The notes below the pieces were generated by a model. That model ran no database searches. It saw only the letters and a program-made list of their open reading frames with translations, and was not told the origin of the DNA. DNA of 64,000 nucleotides from Mesostigma viride (lineage: Eukaryota > Streptophyta > Mesostigmatophyceae > Mesostigmatales > Mesostigmataceae): contig RPFO01000648.1 of NCBI GenBank assembly GCA_009746045.1, forward strand, positions 1,290,021 to 1,354,020, in the 5' to 3' direction. Position 1 is the stretch's first letter; each line of letters begins with the position of its first letter. Both the position numbers and the translations under genes were made by a program. Below, piece by piece: positions 53,374 through 64,000 of the stretch.

Positions 53374-54325
53374 GCTGGTGCCTGGTTATAGGGCATTGGA
53401 GAGCAGATTGTGTGGTACTGTCAGCATTGTGACTGGCATAATACCTGTATTTTAGTCTGTACTAAGGCTCATGGACCATGGTACACTCACTCTGATTTTA
53501 ATCAGGATACAGCCAGGTTTTGGCTGGGGTTCATGCTGTTGACTACACAAGGTTGACAGGTCCATTACAGACCATGTATACTATTTTAAAAGAAATGTAT
53601 ATTTGTACATACCTCTCACAATGGTCTGGGAACCTTTATTCTGGGGTTTATAGGGCGGGGTTCGATTCCCTGGTATTATGTTTCTACAAGCTGGCCTGTT
53701 CAGGTGTTTGCCTGTTCAGACTTCCCTAGTTCCCCAGGGCAGGATTTTATTGTTGCCTATGTGTTTCATTTTGTCATTTGTTTGCTGTGGCAGTTTACCA
53801 TCTGGCAAGTAGACGGGCGCCGTAAGACGGGCGCCAATAGACCCCTGTTGAGAGAATGACAGGCAAACTATTGTAATACGCCTTACTTTGTCAAGTGGTA
53901 TTTTAAAATTGTCATGGATTTATTGTACTTATATTGAATATGTACTGGGTTTTATGGGATTAGTATCTGGGATTAATGTAACTCACCGCCAGAAGGTCAT
54001 TGTACTGGAGGCTCTACCGAGGTGATGGGATTAATTCCTGGAGAAGACCTCATAGAATTAACCTGTATGTATTTAATTTTGTTTGTTCCTAATATCTGGT
54101 GGTACTCTGTAATGCCACTTCCATAGGTTTTTATCCATTTCTCATGGAATGGTTTTACCTGTGGCAGATCTGTTTCTTTTCCAGTTCCTTAAAAGAAAAG
54201 GCTGGGGGAATGGCAATGGCCATTAAAGACATCTGTTCAAGCTTCAAGCTGGAGTGAAGGACATTTCAAGCTACTTCAAGGGTCCCTGGCAGGGGATGTG
54301 ATCCCTAAAGAAAAGAAGGGATTGG
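53374..54325 (+). other. Untranslated tail of copia element II
   Basis: About 950 bases, no coding content seen. Ends in the polypurine tract AAAGAAAAGAAGGGATTGG directly before the 3' LTR. Confidence 0.6.
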
Positions 54326-54942
54326 AGTTAACGTAAAGGATTTACGTCAGATGGATAGAGATTGTTACGCTCTTTCCAGCGGCACCTTGAACGCCTCATT
54401 TGGTTAAGGAACGTAAAAGTTATGACGTTTCCTAGGCTGTGCCGACAGTACCCGGCGCGCCACTGTGGGCGCGTACGGACACAGGATGTACAAGTGTCAC
54501 TTTGATAGTCCGCAGGACTTTGACAGGACTTGTACAGGACTTGATGGTCAATTGATAGGTAGGCACGCTGTAGCGCGCCAGGACCTATGAGACAATTGAT
54601 GCTGATCAGTGTACGGATAGGTCCACAGGACTAGCCGTATGGACAATTGATAGATCTGCGCGCCAAAGGCGTGCCAGAGTCTGTGTAATCAATTGATTGA
54701 CAGTTCAGCTGTGACAGTGCAGCTGAATACTTGGACGCGTCCCTTGCAACCTATATGTGTGACTTGGTAGCTCTAGGACGCCAGTTCTTGCGTGCACGCT
54801 CTCTTGGCACTGCGACCCTGTCGTCTGTGCTGCGTGCAGTCTTGGAAGTGACGTGACTTACGTCTGTGTTCCTTATTCTTAATAAAGACAACTTTCCTGC
54901 AAGAACCATGGCTGAATTCGTGGCATTCACGCTCTCACAACT
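54326..54942 (+). repeat. 3' LTR of copia element II
   Basis: Direct repeat of 40265-40884; AATAAA at 54881-54886. Confidence 0.93.
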
Positions 54943-54969
54943 GTTGTCCTGTTGATGAAGAAAGAAAAG
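54943..54969 (-). pseudogene. LINE E sliver between two LTR insertions
   Basis: A 27-base remnant of LINE E, including the target duplications of its neighbours, links 37979-40264 with 57652-57868. On the minus strand it fits the reverse transcriptase segment between the B region and the YADD site. Confidence 0.6.
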
Positions 54970-57651
54970 TGTCAAGAATCCTGTCTTGAATATGCCCATT
55001 ATGCTGACCGTGCAGAAATCTATAATACGGGCAACTGTATTCGAGCCCTAATTAACAAATAGATATGCTCGGATAGTAGTACCTAAGTGGGATTTGTCCT
55101 ACGTGAACGGACACTATGACTATGTGCCAAGTTGTACAATGGCACTAGGACCATTGGTCACTATCTTCACCAGATTATAGTATTGTGTCATGTGCATGTC
55201 ATACCATGCCGTACCGAGTCATGCATGCGCATGCACCATGTTCCAACATACCAGCTGTCGTTATCGACCCATTGTCGGCCCATGCGCATACCAGGGCCGC
55301 CGCCACCACTCACCTACCATAATTACCAATGTTCACGCTACCTTGAGGTAGCCATGGAAAGCCACACCTTATGGACGTAATAAATAATTTTCCTGGCTCC
55401 TGACGCTTAAGTTGGCAATGATTCACCACCTACAAATTATTAATTTAAGTCCCCATAATCACACCATGCCTTTTAACATGGCATCGGAGGTCCGGGGCAA
55501 GATCTTTCAACGGAATTAACCAACCTCTAAGCGGCAGCTCACATTTTATTGAGCGCCTTGATCATAGTTTATATTTTTCATATACGGAGCAGCTTGGTCG
55601 AATTCTTGTACTTGATACGACCATGATTATGGCGCAGATGCTACCGTGAAATTCAAGGCTTTCAATCGACTTACTTCAACGTGTGGTAACACCAAATATT
55701 CGGGGTGACACCTACCGTCGCTAAAATCCGTCAAGAATTTCCCAAGCTCCGGTGCGCAGGCCAGATCTACGCTTTTATACTTATATATGCCCGAAACTGA
55801 TCAAACGCCAACATTTCGGTGATGGGGACGTCGGCGCTGAAGCCTGGCACTCAAAAGGTGCCGGCTCTGGTTCCAGGCAGCGCCAGTGATTTTTTACCTG
55901 GCAGCACATTTTTGGCCAAGTGCAGTGCGTTCAATCGGCGCGGGGTCACTGACGGGCTCCCACTGAGCTGCGCGAGCTGTGAGCATCGACGAGAAATCGG
56001 CGGAGCTGTTTACCTCAAGAATTTTTCATGAGAACCGGTCTTTCTTTCTGTACCGGCACCATTTCGCGTGGCATCAACATTCTTTTGGGCGCATTCTTTT
56101 AAACCGGAATTCTTTTTAAACGGTCATCACTTCAAGAGCCCAGAGCCTGCCATGCTCCAAGTTTCCAAGAAAAAGGGGAACATTCCCTGGGTCCTGCTCT
56201 CAAGGCCAGCCTGCTGACACAGCTGCACACCACACTAAGGAGGGTGCTCACTAACCCCCACGTTGTTTTCAGCACTAGTTGCAGTTTTATAATTCAGTCA
56301 CATTTAACTAGTTGCAGGCACCACTAGCAGCAGTAACAGCTAGTTGCACTATCACGTGCCAGCACTAGACACCCACTAGCAACCAGTTGCCCCATACTGT
56401 AATGTAGGCAGCAGTAACAGCACAGTCCCATCAGCACCATCACACTGGCATCAACAAGCACAGCAGGCAACACCAGCAGGAACAGAGTACACTGCATAGT
56501 CCATGCAGGCAGCTACCCACACTTGCCTAGCCAGCAAGGAGAAGTAGTAGCACCCAGCAGCACATGCATGACTCTCCACCACAGGCGTAGAGTAGATAGT
56601 AGCTGCAGTCAGCTGCACGCACTTGTCTAGCTAGCAAGTAGCAGTCCAGCAACCAGCTCTACATCCTCACGTCACAGTTCACCTTGTAGTAGTTGCAGTA
56701 AGTTGCACCAAACCCTGTTGGCAAACAAGTCAAAGTAGCACTACCAGCACCACACAAGACACTGTACCCACACACAGCATAGATCGTGTGTGCACACACA
56801 ACAGCTGACGTCACCGGTTTACCAGCAGCTACCAGTACAGTACTCAACGTTTCCAGCTGCAACCCTGGCATCAACCAGTACCGGCTACAGTCTGCATCCA
56901 GACTCAACACTGAGCAACCAGTCTTTACAGTTTAAGAGCCTGTTTCCAGTTTGGCTCCACCCTCGTGTGGCGCACTCCATGTGACAATATGGGGCTACAC
57001 AACCTTGCCTTCATTTTTCTTGCTGTTTTATATCAAGACCAGGGTGTCGTGTAAGGAGGGAATCCACTTAGGTACCCGACTACCCTCGCCCAGGATCTAG
57101 CATTTGTATTTATAGACAGCATCATGTGCAAGGAGGGTGTCAAGAATCCTGTCTTGAATATGCCCATTATGCTGACCGTGCAGAAATCTATAATACGGGC
57201 AACTGTATTCGAGCCCTAATTAACAAATAGATATGCTCGGATAGTAGTACCTAAGTGGGATTTGTCCTACGTGAACGGACACTATGACTATGTGCCAAGT
57301 TGTACAATGGCACTAGGACCATTGGTCACTATCTTCACCAGATTATAGTATTGTGTCATGTGCATGTCATACCATGCCGTACCGAGTCATGCATGCGCAT
57401 GCACCATGTTCCAACATACCAGCTGTCGTTATCGACCCATTGTCGGCCCATGCGCATACCAGGGCCGCCGCCACCACTCACCTACCATAATTACCAATGT
57501 TCACGCTACCTTGAGGTAGCCATGGAAAGCCACACCTTATGGACGTAATAAATAATTTTCCTGGCTCCTGACGCTTAAGTTGGCAATGATTCACCACCTA
57601 CAAATTATTAATTTAAGTCCCCATAATCACACCATGCCTTTTAACAAAAAG
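54965..57651. repeat. 5-bp target duplication AAAAG around the short LTR element
   Basis: AAAAG at 54965-54969 recurs at 57647-57651, each directly outside an LTR. Confidence 0.85.
54970..57646 (+). mobile_element. Short non-coding LTR element (2.7 kb)
   Basis: LTRs 54970-55478 and 57138-57646 are 509 bases each with TGTCAA...TTAACA ends; I noticed no difference between them, so the insertion is very recent. TGGCATCGGAGG directly after the 5' LTR is a plausible primer site, and CAAGGAGGG just before the 3' LTR is the polypurine tract, so it runs on the plus strand. AATAAA is at 55379-55384. The 1.66-kb interior has no gag or pol. It includes a CAG/CAC-rich low-complexity part at about 56200-56900. 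It must borrow proteins from another element (TRIM/LARD class). Confidence 0.88.
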
Positions 57652-57868
57652 GCCAGCGTGAGCGAGCAGAAAGAGAAGAGGAGAGAGACAGTCGCCTTGT
57701 GGGAGAGAGCGTGTGCTATGGCCTATTTGAGATTTACGTCCATTAATTAATAAGTAGGTGCCAAGTGAGGGATTCGATCATGCCTAGGCTGACCTTTATG
57801 AGTTTGGGTCCAAATCCAAGACCGTGTAGTATAGCCTCGAGGTATTTCCAACATATGCGGTCGAATGC
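57652..57868 (-). pseudogene. LINE E, reverse transcriptase middle part
   Basis: On the minus strand from 57868: AFDRICWKYLEAILHGLGFG then PKLIKVSLGM, the first catalytic aspartate region. Farther down, in another frame, RSLPQGDCLSPLLFLL is the B region. This joins in order with the YADD part at 40200. The upper edge is the LTR of gypsy element II. Confidence 0.78.
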
Positions 57869-58403
57869 TGTTACGTCCTGGCTCGACTCTATCCCAAACA
57901 TCTCGCCTAACATTACCTAAACTAGTGATGAGGCACCTACCTAGGAGTGAGGAGCTATATTGGCTTTAAGACCTAGGACGCGACGACGCTGCTTCTCAAT
58001 GCATTCCCTTATAATACGCCATATACCGAATAAAACCAGGGTACTACGAAGGAAACAATACTACACTGCCGTGACCCAAGCCTATATGTGTTAATTCATT
58101 TAACACACGCCGAGTGCACACACGAGGGGTAGAACGTGCATAAATGGTCACCAACGGTCCAACACGCTCGGGCCGACATGGCCCTCGCCTATAGATGCAC
58201 GCTGGTCCACTACATTCTAGGTACCAAAGGATAAGGACCACTAGTAAAGTACGCGGCGCGGCGCCCAAAGGCACCCAATGTACCACAGTACTGTTACGAG
58301 GACAATAGTGTCCCGGTAGGAGCTACACGTAAACCTAGGGACAACCGAGGCAAAAGACCTAATTTACGTCCGTAACTACAACGAATTGTTACGCGACGTA
58401 ACA
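57869..58403 (-). repeat. 3' LTR of gypsy element II
   Basis: In element orientation it begins TGTTACGTCGCG right after a G-rich polypurine tract (GTGGGGGGGGAGG, plus-strand 58404-58416) and ends CGTAACA, giving perfect 7-base inverted ends. The 5' LTR lies beyond the window. Confidence 0.75.
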
Positions 58404-58533
58404 CCTCCCCCCCCACAAAGGTAGGGAGCCCTCTCCCTACGCACAGGGAGGAAAACAAGGGGTAGGGAACCTAATGCACCCAGCACACACCAACACAATC
58501 GGCAGACCATCCAAGATACAAGGCACCAACGTA

Positions 58534-61100
58534 TTAACTCGGTCTCCACCACCACGCCGGGAGGTGTAGGGTTAGCCAGCACCAAGCCTGGTGGTAGGTT
58601 CCCCTAACTGCCTGGAACAAAGTCCTTGCCGGGGGGAACGGCACTGGGCAGGACACACAGAGTAAACAAATCAGTACCAAGGACCAAGAACGACCAGTCA
58701 ACTGGCCAGAACGTGAGGGCGACTCTATATACCGGAGGGACAACACCCTCAGGTCGGGCCTAAGGCCCTCTATATAATGGCCATCCGTCTGGTAAGTACC
58801 ACGGGAGGCCAGCAGGACATCCAGGTACGCCTGGTAGTGAGACACATCCTCAGCATTGTCGTGCCTATCTACAGTGAGGAAAACATCGGCCCACACGCCG
58901 TCAGGAAAAAGACCCAGGAAGGCCAGTAATACCTATGCTGCGTAAGAACGACCTGGCCCCGGGCCCAGTCCAGGAAACCACAGGCAAAGAGGCGTAGGAA
59001 AGGCTCTACCGCGATCAGGCAGAGAGCCCGCAGGAGCAGGCGATGGTACCGGATCCGAGGGCGCATACCCGTCGGGAAAAACAGATCTACCAGGGGCTCC
59101 ACGTTGGACGGCCACAACCGGATATGCCGAATCTCACGGGAGCGCCACCGACGGGCACACTGTCGCGACCCGAACGTCTCGAGGTAGTCGCTAGCCCGGG
59201 GAGGAGGATGACCACGAGAGTCCAAACCCTGGCCCGGGATGGGCGCTGGACGACGGGCATCCCACTCTAGGATGGGCTGAAGGACCGTGCTGTACGTGGC
59301 ACCCGGCACCGCAGGAAACTCTACCGTAAGGGCATCTGAGGCCATAATGCCCAGAGGCGGAGGGTAAGCCCACTGGAACCCGCCGTAGGTGTCCAAGTCA
59401 TTGTGGCGCCTAGCCCAGCGATACAGGACGCGCCGAACCAGGATCTCACCCTGGAACACCGGATCAGCTAAAATAACCATATCGAAAGGAGGCCGATCAG
59501 TCTCAACTGGTAGGCCACGGTCCCGCGGCGCCCGACACACCTGGGAGAACCCGTAGGACATGGGCGAAATGGCAAGCTCGGCGGAGGCGCGCGGCAGGTC
59601 ACACTGGCGGCAGGCGAGCGCAGACATACCGTACCCAAAGACAGGCGTGTCGCGCGACTCCGGAGTCGCATGCACCACAGAAGGGGCCCGATCCCGATCG
59701 CCCTCTGACAACTCCCGAAGGGAATCAGCAGCGCGGGTGGCGCGAGGATCAGAGCCACTGGACCGAACAACCGCAGCCAAAGACCGCGGGGCCGAAGGGA
59801 CAGGGGCCGAAGAAGGGGTAGGAACCGGCACAGACGCAGACGGCGCCGGTACAACAGGGGGCCGCGTCGGACCCGATGCCGCAGGGGGTCGCGACGGACC
59901 CACCTCCACAGCTGGCGCGCCGGTCTCTGGGGGCGGAGCACCACCAGGCCACATGTTGAAAACAGGGCCCGTGGGGACAGGCAATCCGGCATACGACTGG
60001 TTACCGTCTAAGCTCCAGTCAGGCACCGGAATCCTCTGCGGAGGACCGCCCTCCCACAGCCTGGGAAGACCGCCCGGGTCGCTGAAGAAACCCCGCGAGG
60101 GCGGCGCTGACGTGGTGGGCGGCTCGGACGCCACGGCGACGGGCGCGGCTGCTGGGACGGCGGACTCGCGCCGAGGCGCAGGTAAGTCAGTAGCAGGCGC
60201 AGAGGTAGCCGAAGGCGTAGGAGCCGCAGCAACAGAGGAAACCGCAGCCGCCGAGGGCTCGCGCGGCACAGACGGACCCGTAGACGTCGAGGCGACCGAA
60301 GGGGAAGGGGGCACAGATACAGCAGACACCCCACCTGGCGTGGCTGGAGCGTGCGCCTGGGCCGCCATGAAGGCCCCGAAGGCCGCCGTCAGGGACTGGA
60401 TCTGCGCCTGCATCGCAGAAACTGTCGCCGAAAGAGGATCAGGCTCACGACCAGAGCCCAAAGGGGTAGGCTCCACCGATGCGCGCAGGACCGACCTCGG
60501 TGAAGACGGGACAGGGGAAGGAGCCGACACTGAAGAGGAGGACGCCGCAGAGGAGGCCGGATATTCAGGAGTGTATAATGTGCCTCGACTGGCGCGTCCG
60601 TAGGAGTAGGGTCGCCCAATACTACGCCCGCTTTCTGGTCTGCGATCTCCATGAACTCTACTGCCCGTAGAAGGTCGCAGGGGTTCTCATCTACTTCTAC
60701 ATCACCCTCGCCCGGAAGCCAGGGGAACACATCCCGTAGGCAGGAGCGGCCCACAGGGGTAGAAAGGTAGGAGAACACCCGGGGGCACTGGAGAACCGCA
60801 GCTACCTGTCCCAAGGCTGGACAGCGGGAGCCACATCCTAACAGACAGTGCCCGGCATCGTCGAACCCGTGCAAAACAAGCTGGTGCGGTTCATGAGGGG
60901 ATGGACCGTACCACGTGACCCCAAAGAGAGCAGCCCTGACTAAACTCGCATGTTGGGCCTGGAGGGCCGGCTGCACGATGCCACCCGGATAACTGGACCG
61001 TGACACCCAGCGGCCCGGAAGGGCCTCGAAGTACAGCTCAGGGTCCGGTGGGGGCGGGGACGGCAGCGGGCTCTCCGCCGGAGGGGTAGGCTCTGACATG
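58534..61100 (-). other. Extra ORFs downstream of pol in gypsy element II
   Basis: After the chromodomain come three open stretches on the element strand: about 61100-60389, 60530-58869 (553 residues) and 58896-58534. The first starts MSEPTPPAESPLPSP and has a Cys-containing segment HCLLGCGSRCPALGQ and a VFPWLPGEGD segment. The second has a short coiled-coil-like stretch (MQAQIQSLTAAFGAFMAAQ), a long Pro/Ser/Ala-rich linker and a structured C-terminal 230 residues (SYGFSQVCRAPRD, HNDLDTYGGFQWAYPPPLGI). The third ends with a hydrophobic run LVLICLLCVSCPVPF. The position is that of an env or accessory gene, but no signal peptide, glycoprotein-like layout or clear anchor is visible. An opposite-strand frame at 59560-60603 is a shadow. 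Confidence 0.6.
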
Positions 61101-61175
61101 ACGGCTGCGGAGGGGAGGGGACAACCAACCACCCGTCGACAGCAGACATAACATAAGAGAGGAGAAGGTCTACAA

Positions 61176-61810
61176 CTAGAGCTTATGCAGGGTTTTATAC
61201 TCCTGCAGCAGGCGACTACACCCATCTAGCTCACTCTCCGTATACCAAACCTTATCTACCTCACTACGAGCATACATCCACTTCACTTTATACTGACGCT
61301 GGGTACCGCGGCCCTTTTTGATATCTCTATGGGCCACGATGCTCTCTACTTCGTCTTCTACCTCCCCAGTGTCAGGGTTATGCTCTAAAGGGGCAGGCGC
61401 TAGCTCTCTACCAGCGAACTTGCTAGGGTGGTACAGTTTAAGCTGGCTTCTATGGAAGGTGTTAGAATGTGTCTGCCAAGAGGTAGGGGTAAGAGGCTGT
61501 CTACCAGTATCTAGGAAGAAGGGCGTATATCCATGCGCAGCCTGGGGGCAATTGTTGAGGGAGAACTCTACCAAACATAATAAATAATCCTCCCAATCAC
61601 TTCCCGAGCCATTAACATAGTGCCTAAGCGCTTCTTCCACTACCCTATTAAGACGCTCTACTAAATGAGAGGAGGAGGAGTGGTAGGCAGTACCGTAGGT
61701 AACCTTGGTACCGATGGCAGCGAAAAACTGCTGCCAAAAATCTGAGGTAAATAACTTATCTTTATCACTAATAAACTGCCTACTCAAACCATGATATCTG
61801 TATACATTAT
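61176..61810 (-). other. Gypsy II integrase and chromodomain part
   Basis: FISDKDKLFTSDFW and HLVERLNRVVEEALRHY carry the second and third catalytic residues of integrase. HGYTPFFLDTGRQPLTP follows. The chromodomain is at about 61190-61400 (EVESIVAHRDIKKG, KVKWMYARSEVDKVWYTE). The segment between integrase and chromodomain is shorter than in gypsy I. Confidence 0.85.
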
Positions 61811-63538
61811 TAACCCTTAAACCGTGTCCAACTGCCCTCTATAAATAGCGGGCAGTTGGCACTTTCCATGATAATGTCCACAAACCAACCTAATAATTAT
61901 TAATGGCCCATACTAGGACCAAAGCACACACATATGTGGACCTCCTTGGGGGTCATGTCATTGGTCATATTGCAATGTCCTATGGGTGCTAAATATAGCA
62001 CCCCCTGGCAGGGGGTGCGCAGGGTGCGAGACAAGAGACACATATAATGCAATATTGGATGTCAAATCTTATTTGTTGGTCCTGGATTGAACAAGGCAGT
62101 GAGAAAGGAAGCTAGAAAGGGCTCCTGAACACTGACATCATGGGGTGGAGCAGGGACCCAGCTGCAAGCTCTAAAAATAAATGCCCGCTACAAATAGCGG
62201 ACAGTTTGGATGGTGACGCCTCCTAGCATTACAAAGCTAAATTCTCATCCCGTAGCAACAAAAAACATCATGGATGATCAAACATGCTAATTACATCCTG
62301 TCCAGGCTGCAGAACATCCATCATAGCATATAAAGATAGGTAACCACGCCTATGCACAGTCACATTTGTACGTATCATAGCATGGTAAGGGCACACCCTT
62401 GAAACCACACAAGCCAAACACGATGCTCACTTTTTTCTTGTGCTGATGCTGTAATAAACAAGTGCAAGTAAGCCTAGCTCAATGACAGTGCTAGCTAGTG
62501 CTCCCTGTATGCTGGGCTTTATTATAGTAGCTGCTAACTGGCTATGGGGTGTCCTCTACTAACAAAACCAAAAAGCTAACCAAAACCTGGCCAAGATACC
62601 ATCTTTCCAAAGAATGTAGGCAAGAAAACCCATCACAATACCATGCACAACATATCTAAGCATTACATTGATCGTTACTCTAGTATATAGGATCAAGACG
62701 CAGCTAACCATGAACAAAACGGATGATAAACTGGGCGAAATGGTTGTACGCAGCCACCACGACAAACCATTACATAAAAGTAGTAAGGAGGGAAATTTAA
62801 CACCACGAAACCTTAATAATAAGTCCGGGATTACTTACCGAGCGATAAAACCACTTTACCTCCTTCACGGCAGCGGCAGGGACTGCAAACTGCGCCAGGT
62901 CCAATTACAGCAAAAAAGGCTGGCGGACAGGTAGCAAGCTCATGACAGAAACGATGCCCCGAGGCTATTCTGGCCCACAGCGCTGATGAACTATGCGATA
63001 TAATCATAAGAAAGTTAATCGTTGCGAAATATTCAATGATAAAAGGGCAAATACCAAGTGCTAGCTTCTCGGCATCCCCGTAGTAGTAAACGCGTGTTGA
63101 CGCAATAAAAACCAGCCCGAGATGATTGCGCGCCTCGTTAGAGGTTGCGCAACTAGGTCTATAGCATCTTTATGACGTGTAAAGTGTGCCTACAAAATTT
63201 GGAACGAGTCCGTGCATGAATGCTCCTGCGCCAGTCAGTTTTCTGCACCGCCATGGTCGCAAATCTGCACGGACGTCAATATTTTACATTCACGTTTTCG
63301 TCCCAAAAAAAGGGTACCCCTTGTACTTGGGTCAATAATTAGTCCCTGTGTACTTGTCAGAATATAGTGATGTTTAGGTACGGGACGCAGTACACATCTA
63401 GCTGAAGACGCCTGGCTAAAAATATCACGGAAATACCTACTGGCATTCGCGTTATTCTCACTACCAACTGTCCGCTATTTGTAGCGGACAGTTGGTACTG
63501 TCCGCTGCAAATATCAGTCAGCACGGTTTAAGGGTTAA
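61810..63538. repeat. TTAA target duplication around the piggyBac-like element
   Basis: TTAA at 61810-61813 and at 63535-63538 abut the element ends. Gypsy integrase sequence lies on both outer sides. Confidence 0.82.
61814..63534. mobile_element. piggyBac-like non-autonomous TIR element (1.72 kb)
   Basis: The ends CCCTTAAACCGTG and CACGGTTTAAGGG are perfect 13-base terminal inverted repeats. Ends starting CCC with TTAA duplications are the hallmark of piggyBac transposons, which insert and excise at TTAA. Just inside each end are small palindromes built on ACTGTCCGCTATTTGTAGCG (also near 62185), giving hairpins such as CCAACTGCCC...GGGCAGTTGG. The longest frames (under 90 codons) show no DDD transposase, so it depends on a partner. 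Insertion in the integrase of gypsy II makes it younger than gypsy II. Confidence 0.78.
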
Positions 63539-64000
63539 GGTATAGGCGTGCGCAATCACGTGCGGTGAGTTCTAAAGGACACGGCACGAGATGGCACATA
63601 CGAGTAAAGCGATCTATGAACACAAGGATTTGGGCATTGCCTCTATCATTCTTTCTAAAAGGTCCTACAAAATCCATCATGATAGAATCCCACGGCATGA
63701 TAGGATCAGGCAAGGTCCTAGGTTCTGCTATCTGTCCTACGTTATTGGGTTTCATCTCCTGGCAAGATTTACAAGTTCTAACATACTCATCTACATCCTT
63801 AAAAAGGGAAGGCCAGTAATAAGAGCGGGCTACTAGGTCCCGTACCCGTTTACCACCCTGATGAGCAGCTAAGTCATGTAACTCAAAGAGCAAGGAGGAG
63901 CGACAGATAGGAGGGACATACAGGCGCCATTGAGGGGGAGACTCTGCTATCTGCACATATAAAAATCCACCTACAAATTTACAAGGGTGCTTGCCTAATT
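63539..64000 (-). other. Gypsy II integrase zinc-binding domain and core start
   Basis: HDLAAHQGGKRVRDLVARSY, then CKSCQEMK, is the HHCC zinc domain of Ty3/gypsy integrase. PWDSIMMDFVGPF carries the first catalytic aspartate and ILVFIDRFTRMCHLVPC follows. The upstream part of the element runs off the window end. Confidence 0.88.

Larger units (their letters stand above)
40265..54942 (+). mobile_element. Copia-like LTR retrotransposon II (outer), carrying an inner copia
   Basis: Plus-strand LTR element of about 7.9 kb of its own sequence plus a 6.8-kb inner insertion. Order: 5' LTR 40265-40884, leader ORF 40909-41658, gag 41822-42944, [inner element 43085-49884], pol 49890-53373, untranslated tail, 3' LTR 54326-54942. 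LTRs begin AGTT and end AACT and contain AATAAA. The polypurine tract AAGAAGGGATTGG abuts the 3' LTR. LTRs differ at about four bases and one 3-base indel over 620, about 99.3% identity, so it is recent. Apart from the inner insertion it has about two or three breaks. It is a sister family of copia I. Confidence 0.92.
40260..54947. repeat. 5-bp target duplication GTTGT around the outer copia element
   Basis: GTTGT at 40260-40264 recurs at 54943-54947, each directly abutting an LTR. Confidence 0.88.
57869..64000 (-). mobile_element. Ty3/gypsy chromovirus II, with extra 3' ORFs (continues past the window)
   Basis: Minus-strand element inserted in LINE E. From the window edge downwards: an integrase zinc domain and core (63539-64000), a piggyBac-like insertion (61814-63534), the rest of integrase and a chromodomain (61176-61810), extra ORFs (about 58530-61100), polypurine tract and 3' LTR. 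Its integrase is similar to gypsy I. Besides the TIR-element insertion there may be one or two other breaks. Its second LTR is outside the window, so age cannot be estimated. Confidence 0.85.

Noticed and set aside
58534-58896. An envelope gene in gypsy II
   Set aside because: One hydrophobic run near the end is not enough; there is no signal peptide, Cys-rich ectodomain or cleavage site.
59560-60603. A 347-codon plus-strand open frame
   Set aside because: It is the shadow of the 553-residue minus-strand frame of gypsy II and is low-complexity Gly/Ala/Thr-rich.

Overview
The window is repeat-dense eukaryotic DNA with almost no single-copy coding sequence. It holds two Ty3/gypsy chromoviruses, at least four Ty1/copia-like elements, two non-coding LTR elements, two LINE lineages with apurinic-type or zf-RVT features, one LINE with a restriction-like endonuclease, short tRNA-like repeats and several TIR or foldback elements. 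No ribosomal RNA, CRISPR or bacterial operon structure is visible. Element content (chromoviruses, RLE LINE, piggyBac-like and Tourist-like repeats) and mid-to-high GC suggest a large-genome alga or other protist. AATAAA signals inside several LTRs argue mildly against a chlorophycean green alga, where TGTAA is usual. I cannot name the species. Layout: 1-10480 is a Ty3/gypsy element split by a copia element (460-8631, minus strand) with a 5-bp target duplication. 10500-18090 is a graveyard of minus-strand LINE pieces, (TTAA)n-tailed 3' ends and tRNA-like SINE copies. 18570-22653 is a full-length minus-strand RLE LINE encoding a RING-H2 finger, flanked by 13-bp target duplications. 24071-25018 is the only convincing host gene, a TPR protein. 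25267-25873 is a foldback hairpin. 26300-28141 is a copia 5' end (LTR, leader, gag). 28371-36470 is a largely non-coding LTR element with about 780-bp LTRs. 36992-37475 is a Tourist-like MITE. From 37979 to the window end lies one L1-like LINE (minus strand) into which four LTR elements have gone directly or by nesting: an outer copia (40265-54942) that itself carries an inner copia (43085-49884), a non-coding LTR element (54970-57646), and a gypsy element (57869 to beyond the end) that carries a piggyBac-like TIR element (61814-63534). Target duplications can be read at most of these joints, so the order of insertion is clear. The most unusual biology is in the copia-like families. All three with a pol region place the aspartic protease between integrase and reverse transcriptase, and all three have HGDD rather than YxDD at the reverse transcriptase active site. 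Two sister families also carry an extra ORF ahead of gag, AGTT-type LTR ends, a shared non-TGG sequence just after the 5' LTR and a shared polypurine tract. LTR pairs differ at only a handful of sites, so most insertions look recent.
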